DNA of 54,907 nt from a bacterium (lineage in GTDB: Bacteria > Verrucomicrobiota > Verrucomicrobiia > Limisphaerales > UBA11358), in contig JAKAFL010000022.1 of the NCBI GenBank assembly GCA_021817945.1, positions 1 through 54,907 of the forward strand. Direction: 5' to 3'. The notes under the pieces are model-generated. The model worked only from the letters and a program-made list of their open reading frames with translations, had not been told where the DNA came from and ran no database searches. Below, one piece after another: positions 1 through 8,991 of the stretch (its first letter is position 1; the number at the start of each line of letters is the position of its first letter). Position numbers and translations under genes: made by a program.

Positions 1-597
1 GGGCGCATCTCAGTTTTTGAGAGAGTGACCCTCAGCCTCCGCGTTTGAGTTTTTATAAATCTCCACAAACCAACTGCTCCGTTCCTCCTCCCCATCAGTC
101 TCCATGGGTGGCGGGGACCGAGGAGGGGTGGCACCGAGCTTTAAGGAAGTGAGATGGTTTATTTATCGGATTGGCTGTTTGCGATCTCCCCTCTCCATAA
201 TCCTCTCCCCGCGCTCCGCTGGCGGGGCGAGGAAACCAGAGGCGCAGGGTTGTTGCGTGCGCTTGAAATGGCCCATTCCTTCGAGGCTCGAAATGGTTTC
301 AAACCGACCGCTTCACATTTCCTCCACGCAAATTTCACCAGCCTAAAAACTGATATGCGCCCTGGGCACGGTTGGTCCGCGAAACGCTAAGCCGCCCAGG
401 CTGCTTTTTGGCCAAGCCATGTCGTTTTTCCCCGGAATGGGAAGACAAAGAGCCGTTCCATGCGGGGAAACAGGATTCCAGCCAGACCGAACCCGAAGCA
501 TTCACACGGCGCGGGGCGAGCCCCGAGGCTACCCATGCCAAAGCCCATAAAACCTTCCGCCCCCGGAGCAAACAGCGTCCCTGTCCGGAGCCCAGTT
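1..597. other. Intergenic region downstream of nrdB, no convincing gene
   Basis: No open frame here shows recognisable protein character. The short frames are proline/arginine-rich and look like by-products of GC-rich sequence. A GC-rich hairpin (CCCCGC, 9-nt loop, GCGGGG) lies near 208-228 and another (CGGGG/CCCCG) near 512-526. Neither is followed by a T-run on the nrdB transcript, so I do not call a terminator. Confidence 0.5.
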
Positions 598-1659
598 TTA
601 CCAGGATAGGGAGCCGCCGCTTTGATATTCAGTCACCCTCGTTTCAAAAAAGTTTTTCTCTTTGCCCAGGTCAATGGTTTCACTCATCCACGGAAACGGG
701 TTTTTGGCGCCGTACACTGAGGCCAAACCGATTCGTTCGAGGCGGCGATCGGCAATGTGGCGGACGTACTCACGAAACAACCCGGCGTTCAATCCCAGAA
801 TCCCGCGCGGAAGACAATCCTCCGCATAAGCGATTTCCAACTCAACGGCTCGCTCAATCAAATCCTGCAACCCGGCCTGGAACGCCTTCGTCCACAATTC
901 GGGGTTTTCCGCCTTGATGCCATTGATCAAATCAATGCCAAAATTCAGATGAATTGTTTCGTCGCGCAAAATGTATTGAAACTGCTCCCCGATGCCGGTC
1001 ATGCGGTTCTGGCGGTGGAAGGACAGCATCATGACAAAGCCGCTATAAAAGAAAATGCCCTCCATGATGACATAGAAGCCCACCAGATTTTTCACGAAGC
1101 GCTGCATGCCCTGCGGGGTATCCGTTGTGAAGTCCGGCTGCATGATGTCAGCGGTAAGCTGCATTTCAAAGCCATCCTTGTCTCGGATGGAATTAACCTC
1201 GTGGTACATGCTGAACACCTCGCGCTCATCAAGGGCCAGGGATTCACAGATGTAATGAAAGGTGTGGGTGTGAATGGCCTCTTCAAACGCCTGCCGCAGC
1301 AGGTATTGCCTGGCCTCTGGATTGGTGGTGTGCTTGAAGATGGCGAGCACGATATTGTTGCCGACAAGACTTTCCGCCGTGCTGAAAAAACCGAGGTTGC
1401 GCATGATGACCAGGCGTTCGTCGCTGGTCAGTTTATCGGATTTCCAAAGCTCGATGTCTTTTTGCATGGGCACCTCCGTGGGCATCCAATGATTGGCGCA
1501 CCCATTGAGGTAATGCTCCCAGGCCCACTTGTATTTCAGGGGCATGAGCTGGTTGACATCCACGGCGCGACAATTCAGGAGCCGCTTGTCCTGGGCATTG
1601 ACGCGCCGGGCTTTATCGTGGTGGTTTGAATTTGGACTGGCAATGTTACGGGTGGACAT
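598..1659 (-). CDS. nrdB: Ribonucleoside-diphosphate reductase small subunit, class Ic-like (R2c)
   Basis: This is the 353-aa ferritin-like R2 subunit that holds the metal-radical cofactor and feeds the oxidising equivalent to NrdA for cytosolic dNTP synthesis. The visible metal ligands are E96 (in STAESLVG), E127 and H130 (EEAIH), E200 (VIMEGIF), and E234 and H237 (RDETIH), with the same spacing as E. coli NrdB. Two substitutions stand out. The radical tyrosine (E. coli Y122, four residues after the ExxH histidine) is Phe134 in HTHTFHY, and the first ligand (E. coli D84) is Glu. Both are hallmarks of class Ic R2 as in Chlamydia trachomatis, which uses a Mn/Fe cofactor instead of a tyrosyl radical. 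The C-terminus (..GGSLSW) would be the tail that docks on NrdA. The gene lies 134 nt downstream of nrdA on the same strand, so it should share the leader described at 4904-5142. Confidence 0.95.
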   Translation of the reverse strand: MSTRNIASPNSNHHDKARRVNAQDKRLLNCRAVDVNQLMPLKYKWAWEHYLNGCANHWMPTEVPMQKDIELWKSDKLTSDERLVIMRNLGFFSTAESLVGNNIVLAIFKHTTNPEARQYLLRQAFEEAIHTHTFHYICESLALDEREVFSMYHEVNSIRDKDGFEMQLTADIMQPDFTTDTPQGMQRFVKNLVGFYVIMEGIFFYSGFVMMLSFHRQNRMTGIGEQFQYILRDETIHLNFGIDLINGIKAENPELWTKAFQAGLQDLIERAVELEIAYAEDCLPRGILGLNAGLFREYVRHIADRRLERIGLASVYGAKNPFPWMSETIDLGKEKNFFETRVTEYQSGGSLSW

Positions 1660-1793
1660 GATGGGAGTTCAGGGTTGGGACAGGGCGGGGGTTGGGACGG
1701 AGTGCGAGTCATCCAGGAATTTCGTGGCGCGAGGCCGACGGATTGCATGGATCGTTGAAAGGAACCGGATGAGCGGAGGCATGATGAAAAGAG

Positions 1794-4646
1794 TCATTGG
1801 CAGGCTTCGCATGTTCCACCATTTCGAGCGGCTTCAATGGAACAGGTGTTTATTTCCCCGCCAGCCTGTTGCCGGTTGACGGCAATATCCGCGCTGGCGG
1901 ATTTATTTTTCATCCAACGCGGCTGCAAGCCCCGGCGGTTGACGTCTGTGGTTGATTTTTCGACCTGAGTTGCCGCCTGCGCACGCAAATAATAAGTCGT
2001 TTTCAAGCCGCGCTCCCAGGCCAGCATGTACATTTCGCTCAACTGTTTTCCATTGGGTTGGGCGATGTAAAGGTTGAGTGACTGGCCCATGTCAATCCAC
2101 TTCTGGCGCCGACTGGCACACTCGATCAGCCAGTGCGGTTCGATTTCAAAAGCTGTTCGATAAAGGTTTTTCAATTCTTCCGGGATGCGTTCGATGGCCT
2201 GTATTGATCCGTCGTGATATTTCAAATCATCCACCATGGCATCATCCCACAACCCGAGGCGCTTCAATTCCGCCACGAGGAAATGATTGGGGGCGGTGAA
2301 ATCGCCACTGAGGTTTGCCTTGGCAAAGAGGTGTTTGTAAGCAGGCTCAATGGATTGGGATACGCCCACAATATTTGAAATGGTGGCGGTGGGGGCTATG
2401 GCGAGGGTGTTGGAGTTGCGCAATCCATGGCGGCGGATGGCCTCACGCACCGGTGCCCAATCCAGCCTGGACACCCGGTCCACAGCCAAGTTTCCACCCC
2501 TTTCCTGCGCCAGCAATTCCACGGTGTCCAAAGGCAGAAACCCCCTGTCCCACTTTGATCCCTTGAAGGTTGAATAGGCGCCCCGTTCAGCAGCAAGCGC
2601 AGCGGAGGCGGACAGGGCATGGTAGGAAACCCATTCCATGCTGGCATCCGCAAATTCAACCGCAGCTTCGCTTGCATACGGAATCCGCATCCGATACAGC
2701 GAATCCTGAAATCCCATCACCCCCAATCCCACGGGCCGATGCCTGAGATTGGCCGTTCTGGCTTCCGGGGTGGGATAAAAATTGATGTCAATCACATTGT
2801 CCAGCATGCGCATGGCTATCCTTATGGTTCGGGCCAGTTGATCGGTCTCAAGGCCGGATTCATGGCAATGCGCGGCCAGGTTGATGGAACCCAGGTTGCA
2901 CACGGCGGTTTCCTCCGCAGATGTGTTGAGCAGTATTTCCGTGCAAAGGTTGGAGCCGTGCACCACACCAACGTGGCTTTGGGGCGACCGGATGTTGGAT
3001 GGATCCTTGAAAGTGATCCACGGGTGGCCGGTTTCGTACACCATCGTGAGCATCTTCCGCCAGAGGATGGCGGCTTCCAACCGCTGGAACAAGGCCATCT
3101 GCCCCGCTTCGGCGCGGCGCTCATATTCCTCGTAACGCTCCTCAAAGGCCCGTCCATAAAGGTCGTGCAGGTCGGGTGTGTCGCTGGGGTTGAACAAAGT
3201 CCAATACCCCCCCGCCTTCAGCCGCTTCATGAACAGGTCGGGAATCCAGTTGGCCGTGTTCATATCATGAGTGCGACGACGCTCATCACCGGTATTTTTG
3301 CGCAGCTCCAAAAAATCCAGGATGTCCAGATGCCAGGTTTCCAGGTAGGCACACATGGCTCCCTTGCGTTTGCCGCCCTGATTGACCGCCACGGCGGTGT
3401 CGTTGGCCACCTTTAAAAAGGGGATGACTCCCTGACTGGAACCGTTGGTGCCGCGTATGGGTGCGCCGGTGGCGCGCACGCAAGTCCAGTCATTCCCCAA
3501 CCCGCCAGCCCATTTGGATAGGCGGGCGTCATCCGCAATCACCTTGAATATATGATCCAGGTCATCCAGCGTGGTGCTCAGGTAACAGGAACTGAGTTGG
3601 GGATGGCATGTGCCGGCATTAAACAGTGTGGGGGTGCTGCTGACGAATCGGAAAGTGGAAAGCATTTCATAAAACTCAATCGCGCGTGTCTCTTTCTCGG
3701 ATCCCTCCCTGATTGCCAGGCCCATGGCCACCCGCATCCAGAAATACTGCGGGGTTTCCAGGCGAACACCATTGTCATGGAGTAAATAACGGTCGTAAAG
3801 CGTTTGAACCCCCATGTACTGAAACTGGTTGTCCCGGTCCAATCTCAACGCGGCAGCCATGCGAACCAGGTCGAACGAGGCCATTTCCGGGGAAAGCCTG
3901 CCCGCAGACACGCCTCGGGCAATGTATGGGGCGAAGGTCTCCCGGTGGAGTGTGGCCAGTTCCGCCGGGGTGGTGTGCTTGGGCAGGATTTCCCTGTAAA
4001 TCTTGCTCAATAAAAGGCGCGCCGCCACCACGCTGTAGGCTGGTTCACGCTCAATCCGGGCGCGGGCGGCCAGAATCATGGCCTGGTCAATCTCGGTGGA
4101 TTTCACACCGTCATAAAGATGCTGGATGGTTTCCTGGACCAGTTCGCCAGGTGGACAGGTGATCTCAACTCCGCGACACGCATGGATCAATTGCCTTCGG
4201 ACTCGGCGGAAATCCAGCAACTCCCTCCTCCCATCACGGGTGGTGACCTGCAATCCCGCCTCAGGACAGCCGGGGCTATCTGATTCGCCTCGCAGAACTC
4301 TGGCCCTGCGCCGTTCCTCCCGATAAACAATATACCGCCGCGCAATGCTGTGGTGCCCCGCCTCCATCAAACGCGTCTCAACCATATCCTGGATGGATTC
4401 GATTTCCACCACCCCTTCGCGGTCCCGCAGTTTCCCGAGATCCATCACCACCGACTGGGTGACTCGTCCCACATTCCCGCTCCCAGCTTCGGGCAGGTGT
4501 TCATCCGGGTGCAATCCGGCGTCTGCCTTGAAGGCTGCCTCTATGGCCCGGTAAATCCGGCGTTCATCAAAGTCGGTCACCTGGCCATTGCGTTTGCGAA
4601 CGGTCAAGGAGTTGCACGGTTTTTTCTCGGTCAGTGTCTGAAGCAT
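1794..4646 (-). CDS. nrdA: Ribonucleoside-diphosphate reductase large subunit with two ATP-cones
   Basis: A 950-aa class I catalytic subunit reducing NDPs to dNDPs. Two ATP-cone domains open the protein (about residues 14-100 from [10 protein letters not shown], and 130-215 from [10 protein letters not shown]), giving allosteric control by ATP/dATP. The catalytic barrel follows, with the N-x-C-x-E radical motif (SNLCTEI), the redox cysteines ([16 protein letters not shown]), the YY pair in LKTTYYLR for radical transfer, and a C-terminal CxxC-like tail (TCEACQ) for re-reduction by thioredoxin. I place the start at ATG 4646, because GAGGG sits 8 nt upstream; an in-frame ATG at 4706 adds 20 residues of poor character. 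A double ATP-cone is also seen in chlamydial NrdA, matching the class Ic R2 beside it. The leader of about 460 nt carries a cobalamin riboswitch and terminator. Confidence 0.95.
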   Translation of the reverse strand: MLQTLTEKKPCNSLTVRKRNGQVTDFDERRIYRAIEAAFKADAGLHPDEHLPEAGSGNVGRVTQSVVMDLGKLRDREGVVEIESIQDMVETRLMEAGHHSIARRYIVYREERRRARVLRGESDSPGCPEAGLQVTTRDGRRELLDFRRVRRQLIHACRGVEITCPPGELVQETIQHLYDGVKSTEIDQAMILAARARIEREPAYSVVAARLLLSKIYREILPKHTTPAELATLHRETFAPYIARGVSAGRLSPEMASFDLVRMAAALRLDRDNQFQYMGVQTLYDRYLLHDNGVRLETPQYFWMRVAMGLAIREGSEKETRAIEFYEMLSTFRFVSSTPTLFNAGTCHPQLSSCYLSTTLDDLDHIFKVIADDARLSKWAGGLGNDWTCVRATGAPIRGTNGSSQGVIPFLKVANDTAVAVNQGGKRKGAMCAYLETWHLDILDFLELRKNTGDERRRTHDMNTANWIPDLFMKRLKAGGYWTLFNPSDTPDLHDLYGRAFEERYEEYERRAEAGQMALFQRLEAAILWRKMLTMVYETGHPWITFKDPSNIRSPQSHVGVVHGSNLCTEILLNTSAEETAVCNLGSINLAAHCHESGLETDQLARTIRIAMRMLDNVIDINFYPTPEARTANLRHRPVGLGVMGFQDSLYRMRIPYASEAAVEFADASMEWVSYHALSASAALAAERGAYSTFKGSKWDRGFLPLDTVELLAQERGGNLAVDRVSRLDWAPVREAIRRHGLRNSNTLAIAPTATISNIVGVSQSIEPAYKHLFAKANLSGDFTAPNHFLVAELKRLGLWDDAMVDDLKYHDGSIQAIERIPEELKNLYRTAFEIEPHWLIECASRRQKWIDMGQSLNLYIAQPNGKQLSEMYMLAWERGLKTTYYLRAQAATQVEKSTTDVNRRGLQPRWMKNKSASADIAVNRQQAGGEINTCSIEAARNGGTCEACQ

Positions 4647-4787
4647 ATTGTTTCCCTCAATCTTGCGGTTGCACCCCGCGTCCGGCGTCCTCACGGATGG
4701 GGCCATTCCCTTTTAATGAACTTTGTTTCACGGCTGCCCTGCCGCATTTTTTATTTCAGAGGAAAACACCCGCGAAGCAAATGAGCA

Positions 4788-4826
4788 CAAAAGGCCCGCT
4801 TGTCACCGCAAGGGATCAAGACGGGC
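4788..4826 (-). terminator. Probable riboswitch-controlled intrinsic terminator in the nrdA leader
   Basis: On the minus strand GCCCG-t-CTTG pairs with CAAG-CGGGC across a 14-nt loop (nine base pairs with one bulged base), followed by CTTTTG. It lies between the riboswitch (ending at 4904) and the nrdA start (4646). This is the position expected for B12-dependent premature termination. The fold was paired by hand and no energy was computed. Confidence 0.5.
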
Positions 4827-4903
4827 TGGCAAGCTCGACTTTTTTCCCCATCGAATCGTTGGCGCGATTTTTGCCGTCCACAACAGTGAACGGACTTGAT
4901 GAG

Positions 4904-5071
4904 CATGCACAAGCAGGTCTTCTGACTTCGAGGTTGTCCTACTAGCTTCGCCTTACCGCCTTTAGGCAGTGGCTCTTGAAGCGTTCGTTGCTCGTTACAG
5001 CGGCGCTACCGCACGGGATTTACACCCGTTTCCCTATTCTCCTCAAACCGTGGCCTGAGGCACTTGTCATG
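4904..5071 (-). promoter_or_regulatory. Cobalamin (adenosylcobalamin-type) riboswitch
   Basis: Read on the minus strand, the aptamer shows the family signatures. These are AGGGAA followed by GGTG and AAATCCCG, then GCGGTAGCGCCGCTGTAA, then GCCACTGCC with AAGGCGGTAAGGC, ending in AGTCAGAAGACCTGC. Closing helix P1 is formed by CATGACAAG (5063-5071) and CTTGTGCATG (4904-4913), and a P2 hairpin CCTCA/TGAGG follows at the 5' side. It sits directly upstream of nrdA. A B12 riboswitch in front of a class I reductase is known in Streptomyces coelicolor, where B12 switches cells to a class II enzyme; the same logic is inferred here. Confidence 0.95.
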
Positions 5072-5077
5072 ATGCAA

Positions 5078-5093
5078 CCACAACTAATTGTGG
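5078..5093. promoter_or_regulatory. Candidate NrdR box 2 (downstream of the transcription start)
   Basis: CCACAACTAATTGTGG is a perfect 6-bp inverted repeat with a 4-bp centre and fits the NrdR-box pattern ACACWATATATWGTGT at about 12 of 16 positions. Its centre lies 30 bp, about three helical turns, from the second candidate at 5108-5123. NrdR boxes are typically paired with such phasing in front of nrd operons. NrdR itself is not in this window. Confidence 0.5.
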
Positions 5094-5107
5094 AAACATA
5101 AATTACA

Positions 5108-5123
5108 TGTCTATTTGTAGTGG
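5108..5123. promoter_or_regulatory. Candidate NrdR box 1 (overlaps the -10 element)
   Basis: On the minus strand the site reads CCACTACAAATAGACA, matching about 10 of 16 positions of the NrdR-box pattern. It overlaps the predicted -10 hexamer, so a bound repressor would block the promoter. Confidence 0.4.
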
Positions 5124-5142
5124 CATTTGCTTTAACAGTCAA
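5114..5142 (-). promoter_or_regulatory. Sigma70-like promoter of nrdAB
   Basis: On the minus strand TTGACT (5137-5142) and TACAAA (5114-5119) are separated by exactly 17 nt. Transcription would begin near 5106, giving a leader that contains box 2, the cobalamin riboswitch and the terminator before nrdA. Confidence 0.6.
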
Positions 5143-5418
5143 ATGATTTTGTGAAAAAACTTTTGAAAAGGAAATTGGTGATTCGAACACAGCCCTGCCA
5201 CGTTGTGTCCTCATAAAAGATCATTGGAATATGCCTCCAATTGCTGGGCAGCAGTATTCGGTGGTCTTGCATTCAAACCTCTCCTTTTGAACCCAATTAT
5301 TGAAGTCTCAAGGTGTAAAACCGCGGGGTGTTTGCGTTTGTTCATGGGACTACAGATTGATATTTTGATTGCCAAGGATTTTTTTTGGAATTAAGGTCAG
5401 GGCAAACCCGAATTTAAA
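5143..5418. other. Intergenic region upstream of the GH42 gene
   Basis: AT-rich sequence between the divergent nrdAB promoter and the GH42 gene. No open frame with protein character is seen. It must hold the promoter for the GH42/GT pair, but I could not pick a convincing -35/-10 pair. Confidence 0.4.
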
Positions 5419-7497
5419 ATGTATTTTGGTGTTGATTACTATCCCGAACACTGGGTGTTCCCCTACAGCGGCACTCGCGAACAGCCGGAAGCGATCTGGG
5501 AAGAAGATGCGGCCTTGATGGCGAAGGCTGGAATCAATGTGGTGCGGATTGGGGAGTTCACGTGGGGGATTTGCGAACCCGAGGAGGGTAAATACGACTT
5601 TTCATGGATGCGCCGCGTGATGGACATCATGGGGCGGCACAATATCAAGGTTATACTGGGCACACCCACTGCGGCGCCCCCCATTTGGCTGGCTCAGAAG
5701 TACCCGGAAATCCTGCCCATGGACGAGCGGGGAATCATCAAGCACGAGGGCACCCGACGAGCCATCTGTCTTTCCAGCGATGTGTTTTGGGATTTATCCC
5801 GGAAAATTGTCAATGCCATGGTGGATGCGTTGGGAGACCATCCCCAGTTGATTGGCTGGCAATTGGACAACAGCATGGGTGGGAATGACAGCGAATTTTC
5901 ATTCAACCCCGCCACCAAAAAGGAATGGCATTCCTGGCTTCAAGCCAAATACAAGACAATTGGCCGCTTGAATGATCAACTGGGCCTCCGTTTTTGGGCC
6001 CAGACGGTGACGGATTGGGACCAAATTCCAATGCCCATGTACACGCCCACCATGCATAATCCTGCTCTGGCGCTGGACTGGAGCCGGTTCACCAGCGACA
6101 CCATGGTGCAATTTATCAAGATGCAAGCGGAGATTTTGCGTGCGCGCTGCCCCAAGCATCCCGTGACGGTCACACTGCGGGCTTTCATGCGCAAGTTTGA
6201 TCATTTTGACATGGCTGAAGTGGTGGACTTTGTCTCAATGGAGAGCAATGTTGCCATCAAGGCCAAGGCGTCTGAATTGGCCTGCGATTTGGACATGGTA
6301 CGGTCATTGAAAAAGAAGGGTATTCGCACTCCTGATGGTGAAGTGGGATTTTGGGCCATGGAGCAAAAAGCCGGGCAGGTGAACTGGGAGCAGGTTAATT
6401 CCCTTGTTCGCCCCGGCTTGATCCGGCTTTTCACCTACCAACTGCTTTCCCGGGGCGCAAGCGGGGTGGTTTATTTCCGGTGGCGCCAACCACGCATTGG
6501 TTGCGAACAGTTCTATGGCGCCATCCTGTCTCATCATCTGGAGGGCAACCGTCGCGCCCTGGCTGAAATTTCCCAGGTCGGCGAAGAAATCAAGCTTCTC
6601 GCTCCAGCCTTGAAGGATACCAAGGTGGTGGCGGATGTTTGCATTCTCTTCAGCGACGAGAATGACTGGGCTTTGAGCCAACCCATGCAGCCAAACCAGT
6701 TTTTCAGCCTGCGTGAGCATGTTCAATTGTTCTACAATGCCCTGCACAGTCGGAATTTTCAGGTGGACTTTGCCCGCCCCGGCGATGATTTGTCCCAGTA
6801 CAAGATAGTCTTTGCGCCATCGCTTCGGGTTTTAAGCGCCAGCGAGGCGGACAACTTGAAGTTGTTCGTGCAAAATGGCGGGACCCTCGTGGGAACATTC
6901 AACACGGGCTTGGTGAATCAATATCACATCGCCCCGGACACCGGCTATCCGGCTGAGCTGACGGATTTATTTGGCTTGGAGGTCCTTGAATTTGACGCCC
7001 TGCCCCCGGGGCAGGAAAATCACCTGACTTTCAAGGGTGCCTTCACTACCAGTCAGATGCATCCGGCCCGTCTGTGGTGCGACATCATTGAACCAAAGGG
7101 TTGCCAGATCCTGTCCAACTACGCAAAGGATTTTTATGCAGGGCGCCCGGCCATGACCGTGAACCAGTTTGGATTGGGCCGGGCCATTTACCTGGGCACG
7201 ATGAGCCACCAACATTTTTACCATGATCTCGTCTCCTGGCTACGCCAGACCTGCAACCTGCATCCTCTCCTCAAGGTTCCCGAAAACATCGAGGTCAGCA
7301 TGCGGCAGAAAGAAGGCACCCGCATCTTTTTCCTGATCAACCACCAAAACTCGCCCATTCGAATCCAGTTTTACAAGGCCATGCACGATTACCTGAGCGG
7401 GATGACTTTTTCAGGTAATTACGACTTGCCGCCGATGGGTGTGTTGGTGCTGGATGATCATCCCGAGTCAAAACCTCCTGCTGCGGCTGGAGCCTAA
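5419..7497 (+). CDS. GH42-family beta-galactosidase-like protein lacking the acid/base Glu
   Basis: A 692-aa protein with the GH42 layout: a catalytic TIM barrel (opening MYFGVDYYPEHW, about 1-380), a trimerisation-like alpha/beta domain (about 390-620, with SLREHVQLFYNAL and YKIVFAPSLRVLS) and a C-terminal beta domain. It has no signal peptide, so a cytoplasmic location is inferred. The nucleophile region is intact (AMEQKAGQVNW, E315). The acid/base motif WQxDNE reads WQLDNS, placing Ser152 (codon 5872-5874) where the catalytic Glu should be. Either the protein no longer hydrolyses galactosides by the usual mechanism, or another residue such as D157 or E159 of GGNDSEF stands in. It lies 18 nt upstream of a glycosyltransferase gene, probably in one transcript. 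Confidence 0.85.
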   Translation: MYFGVDYYPEHWVFPYSGTREQPEAIWEEDAALMAKAGINVVRIGEFTWGICEPEEGKYDFSWMRRVMDIMGRHNIKVILGTPTAAPPIWLAQKYPEILPMDERGIIKHEGTRRAICLSSDVFWDLSRKIVNAMVDALGDHPQLIGWQLDNSMGGNDSEFSFNPATKKEWHSWLQAKYKTIGRLNDQLGLRFWAQTVTDWDQIPMPMYTPTMHNPALALDWSRFTSDTMVQFIKMQAEILRARCPKHPVTVTLRAFMRKFDHFDMAEVVDFVSMESNVAIKAKASELACDLDMVRSLKKKGIRTPDGEVGFWAMEQKAGQVNWEQVNSLVRPGLIRLFTYQLLSRGASGVVYFRWRQPRIGCEQFYGAILSHHLEGNRRALAEISQVGEEIKLLAPALKDTKVVADVCILFSDENDWALSQPMQPNQFFSLREHVQLFYNALHSRNFQVDFARPGDDLSQYKIVFAPSLRVLSASEADNLKLFVQNGGTLVGTFNTGLVNQYHIAPDTGYPAELTDLFGLEVLEFDALPPGQENHLTFKGAFTTSQMHPARLWCDIIEPKGCQILSNYAKDFYAGRPAMTVNQFGLGRAIYLGTMSHQHFYHDLVSWLRQTCNLHPLLKVPENIEVSMRQKEGTRIFFLINHQNSPIRIQFYKAMHDYLSGMTFSGNYDLPPMGVLVLDDHPESKPPAAAGA

Positions 7498-7515
7498 TGG
7501 TCTGACCGATTAAAG

Positions 7516-8673
7516 ATGCACGGTTTGAATCTTGCCTTGGGGGGGCTTGCCGTTCTGAGTTCCGTTTTATGCGGATGGCAATGGCTTGCGGCTTCCCGCT
7601 TTCCCCTCCACCAAAAAATCCTGCACGCCGATTTTGCCCCGCCCCTTTCCATCCTCAAACCGCTGAAGGGATGTGATGCCACCACCCGGGATTCACTTCA
7701 AACCTGGTTTGAGCAGGATTACAAGGGTCCTGTGCAAATCCTGTTTGGCGTGGCAGAGGAGCAAGATCCCGTATGCGAGATTGTGCGCGCCCTGCAACGG
7801 ACCCATCCAGAAGTTGATGCCAGCCTGATGGTTTGTCCCTTGGATGACTCTCCAAACGCCAAGGCGGCAAAGCTGGCCCGAATGATGGAAAAAGCAAGTC
7901 ACAACTTCGTCTTGGTGAGTGATGCTGACGTGAGAGTGCCGGGCGATTTTCTGACGCAATTCGTACAACCCCTCCAGCATGAAAAAGTGGGCATGGTGCA
8001 TTGCTTATACCGACTGGCCAATCCGGCCAATTGGGCGATGCGCTGCGAAACGCTGGCGGTGAATGTTGATTTTTGGAGCCAAGTCCTACAGGCCCGGATG
8101 CTGGGCCAGACGAAATTTGCCCTGGGCGCCGCCATGCTGGTGCGTCGAAACGTGCTGGATCAAATTGGAGGCTTTGCGGAATTGACCCGGTTTTTGGCTG
8201 ACGATTACCAATTAGGCAACCGGGTTTGGGCTCATGGGCGTGAGGTGGCCTTATCCAACATGGTGGTGGAATGCTGGGATGCGCCCATGACTTGGCGGCA
8301 AGTATGGAACCATCAGGTTCGCTGGGCCCGCACCATACGCATCAGCCAGCCCGCACCCTATTTTTTCAGCCTGTTGTCAAATGCCTCCTTATGGCCATTC
8401 CTTTTTCTTCTTCATACGATTCTGGCAGGCGCCCCAATCTCCTGCCTGGCTTTGGCGGCGATTTTGCTGGCCGCGCGCATCGCCATTGCAATCAGATTGC
8501 AAACACTTTTCATCCCTGGAAAAAATCCGCTGCCTGATGCGGCATGGGTGCCTGTGAAGGATCTGTTGCAAACACTGGTCTGGCTGGCTGCTTTCTGCGG
8601 CAATACAGTGGAATGGCGCGGGCGCAAAATGCGCATCCAGCGCGATGGAACCTTGGAAAGTGGTGGGCGCTGA
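7516..8673 (+). CDS. GT21-like glycosyltransferase (ceramide glucosyltransferase / HpnI type)
   Basis: A 385-aa membrane glycosyltransferase of the GT-A fold. An N-terminal membrane segment (about 5-28) is followed by SILKPLKGCD, the signature opening of ceramide-glucosyltransferase and HpnI relatives. Next come VSDADVRV (D136/D138, metal and nucleotide-sugar binding), LADDYQLG and the HQVRW form of the (Q/R)xxRW motif, then two or three C-terminal membrane segments. These enzymes transfer a sugar from a nucleotide donor to a lipid such as ceramide or a hopanoid; the acceptor here is unknown. The last codons (LESGGR, stop) overlap the 3' end of tRNA-Val on the opposite strand by 13 nt including the CCA. 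HpnI is a possible name, but no other hopanoid gene is in view. Confidence 0.8.
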   Translation: MHGLNLALGGLAVLSSVLCGWQWLAASRFPLHQKILHADFAPPLSILKPLKGCDATTRDSLQTWFEQDYKGPVQILFGVAEEQDPVCEIVRALQRTHPEVDASLMVCPLDDSPNAKAAKLARMMEKASHNFVLVSDADVRVPGDFLTQFVQPLQHEKVGMVHCLYRLANPANWAMRCETLAVNVDFWSQVLQARMLGQTKFALGAAMLVRRNVLDQIGGFAELTRFLADDYQLGNRVWAHGREVALSNMVVECWDAPMTWRQVWNHQVRWARTIRISQPAPYFFSLLSNASLWPFLFLLHTILAGAPISCLALAAILLAARIAIAIRLQTLFIPGKNPLPDAAWVPVKDLLQTLVWLAAFCGNTVEWRGRKMRIQRDGTLESGGR

Positions 8674-8736
8674 GGGACTCGAACCCCCGACCTACTCGGT
8701 GTAAACGAGATGCGCTAGCCACTGCGCCAAGCGCCC
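8661..8736 (-). tRNA. tRNA-Val (anticodon TAC)
   Basis: The minus strand folds as a cloverleaf. The acceptor is GGGCGCT/AGCGCCC, the D-arm GCGC/GCGC, the anticodon loop TTTACAC with anticodon TAC, and the T-arm carries GGTTCGAGTCC. Discriminator A and an encoded CCA follow (8664 down to 8661). The 3' end overlaps the end of the convergent glycosyltransferase gene. Confidence 0.95.
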
Positions 8737-8780
8737 ATGCACCCCATCCTAATCCTGTCCCAGGCCATATTCAACCTTTT

Positions 8781-8946
8781 AACCCGAAAAGCGAAATTGA
8801 AAGGGTCAAGATGCGGCAAGATGCTGGAGAGGAAACTCTTTGGAAAAACCGAAACCATACCCGAAGCGGTCTGGTGAGATTTTTCCAAAGTGTTTGCGCC
8901 CAGTAGATTGGGGCAGATTGGCCATTTGAATTTCGTTTTTCGGGTT
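8781..8946. repeat. MITE-like palindromic repeat, copy 1 (full length)
   Basis: A 166-bp element that begins AACCCGAAAAGCGAAATT and ends with the near-complement AATTTCGTTTTTCGGGTT, giving terminal inverted repeats of about 18 bp. The interior is also partly self-complementary (CTCTTTGGAAAAACC against GATTTTTCCAAAGTG). It has no coding capacity. Closely related copies lie at 24400-24482 (internally deleted) and 51875-52042 (inverted). This copy sits between tRNA-Val and the amylase gene. No clear target-site duplication was recognised. Confidence 0.85.
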
Positions 8947-8991
8947 TACCCTTCCCAGAAAGCAGGGGCGTATCCCGGGCTGAAAACCAAG

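Noticed and set aside
125-138. GGGTGGCACCGAG resembles a T-box antiterminator motif
   Set aside because: No specifier hairpin, no aminoacyl-tRNA or amino-acid gene downstream, and the conserved GCG end of the motif is missing.
757-1629. 290-codon open frame antisense to nrdB
   Set aside because: It is the mirror of a strongly conserved gene; the translation lacks any family motif and arises from GC-rich third positions.
2619-3416. 265-codon open frame antisense to nrdA
   Set aside because: Shadow of the conserved reductase gene, with no motif or ribosome site.
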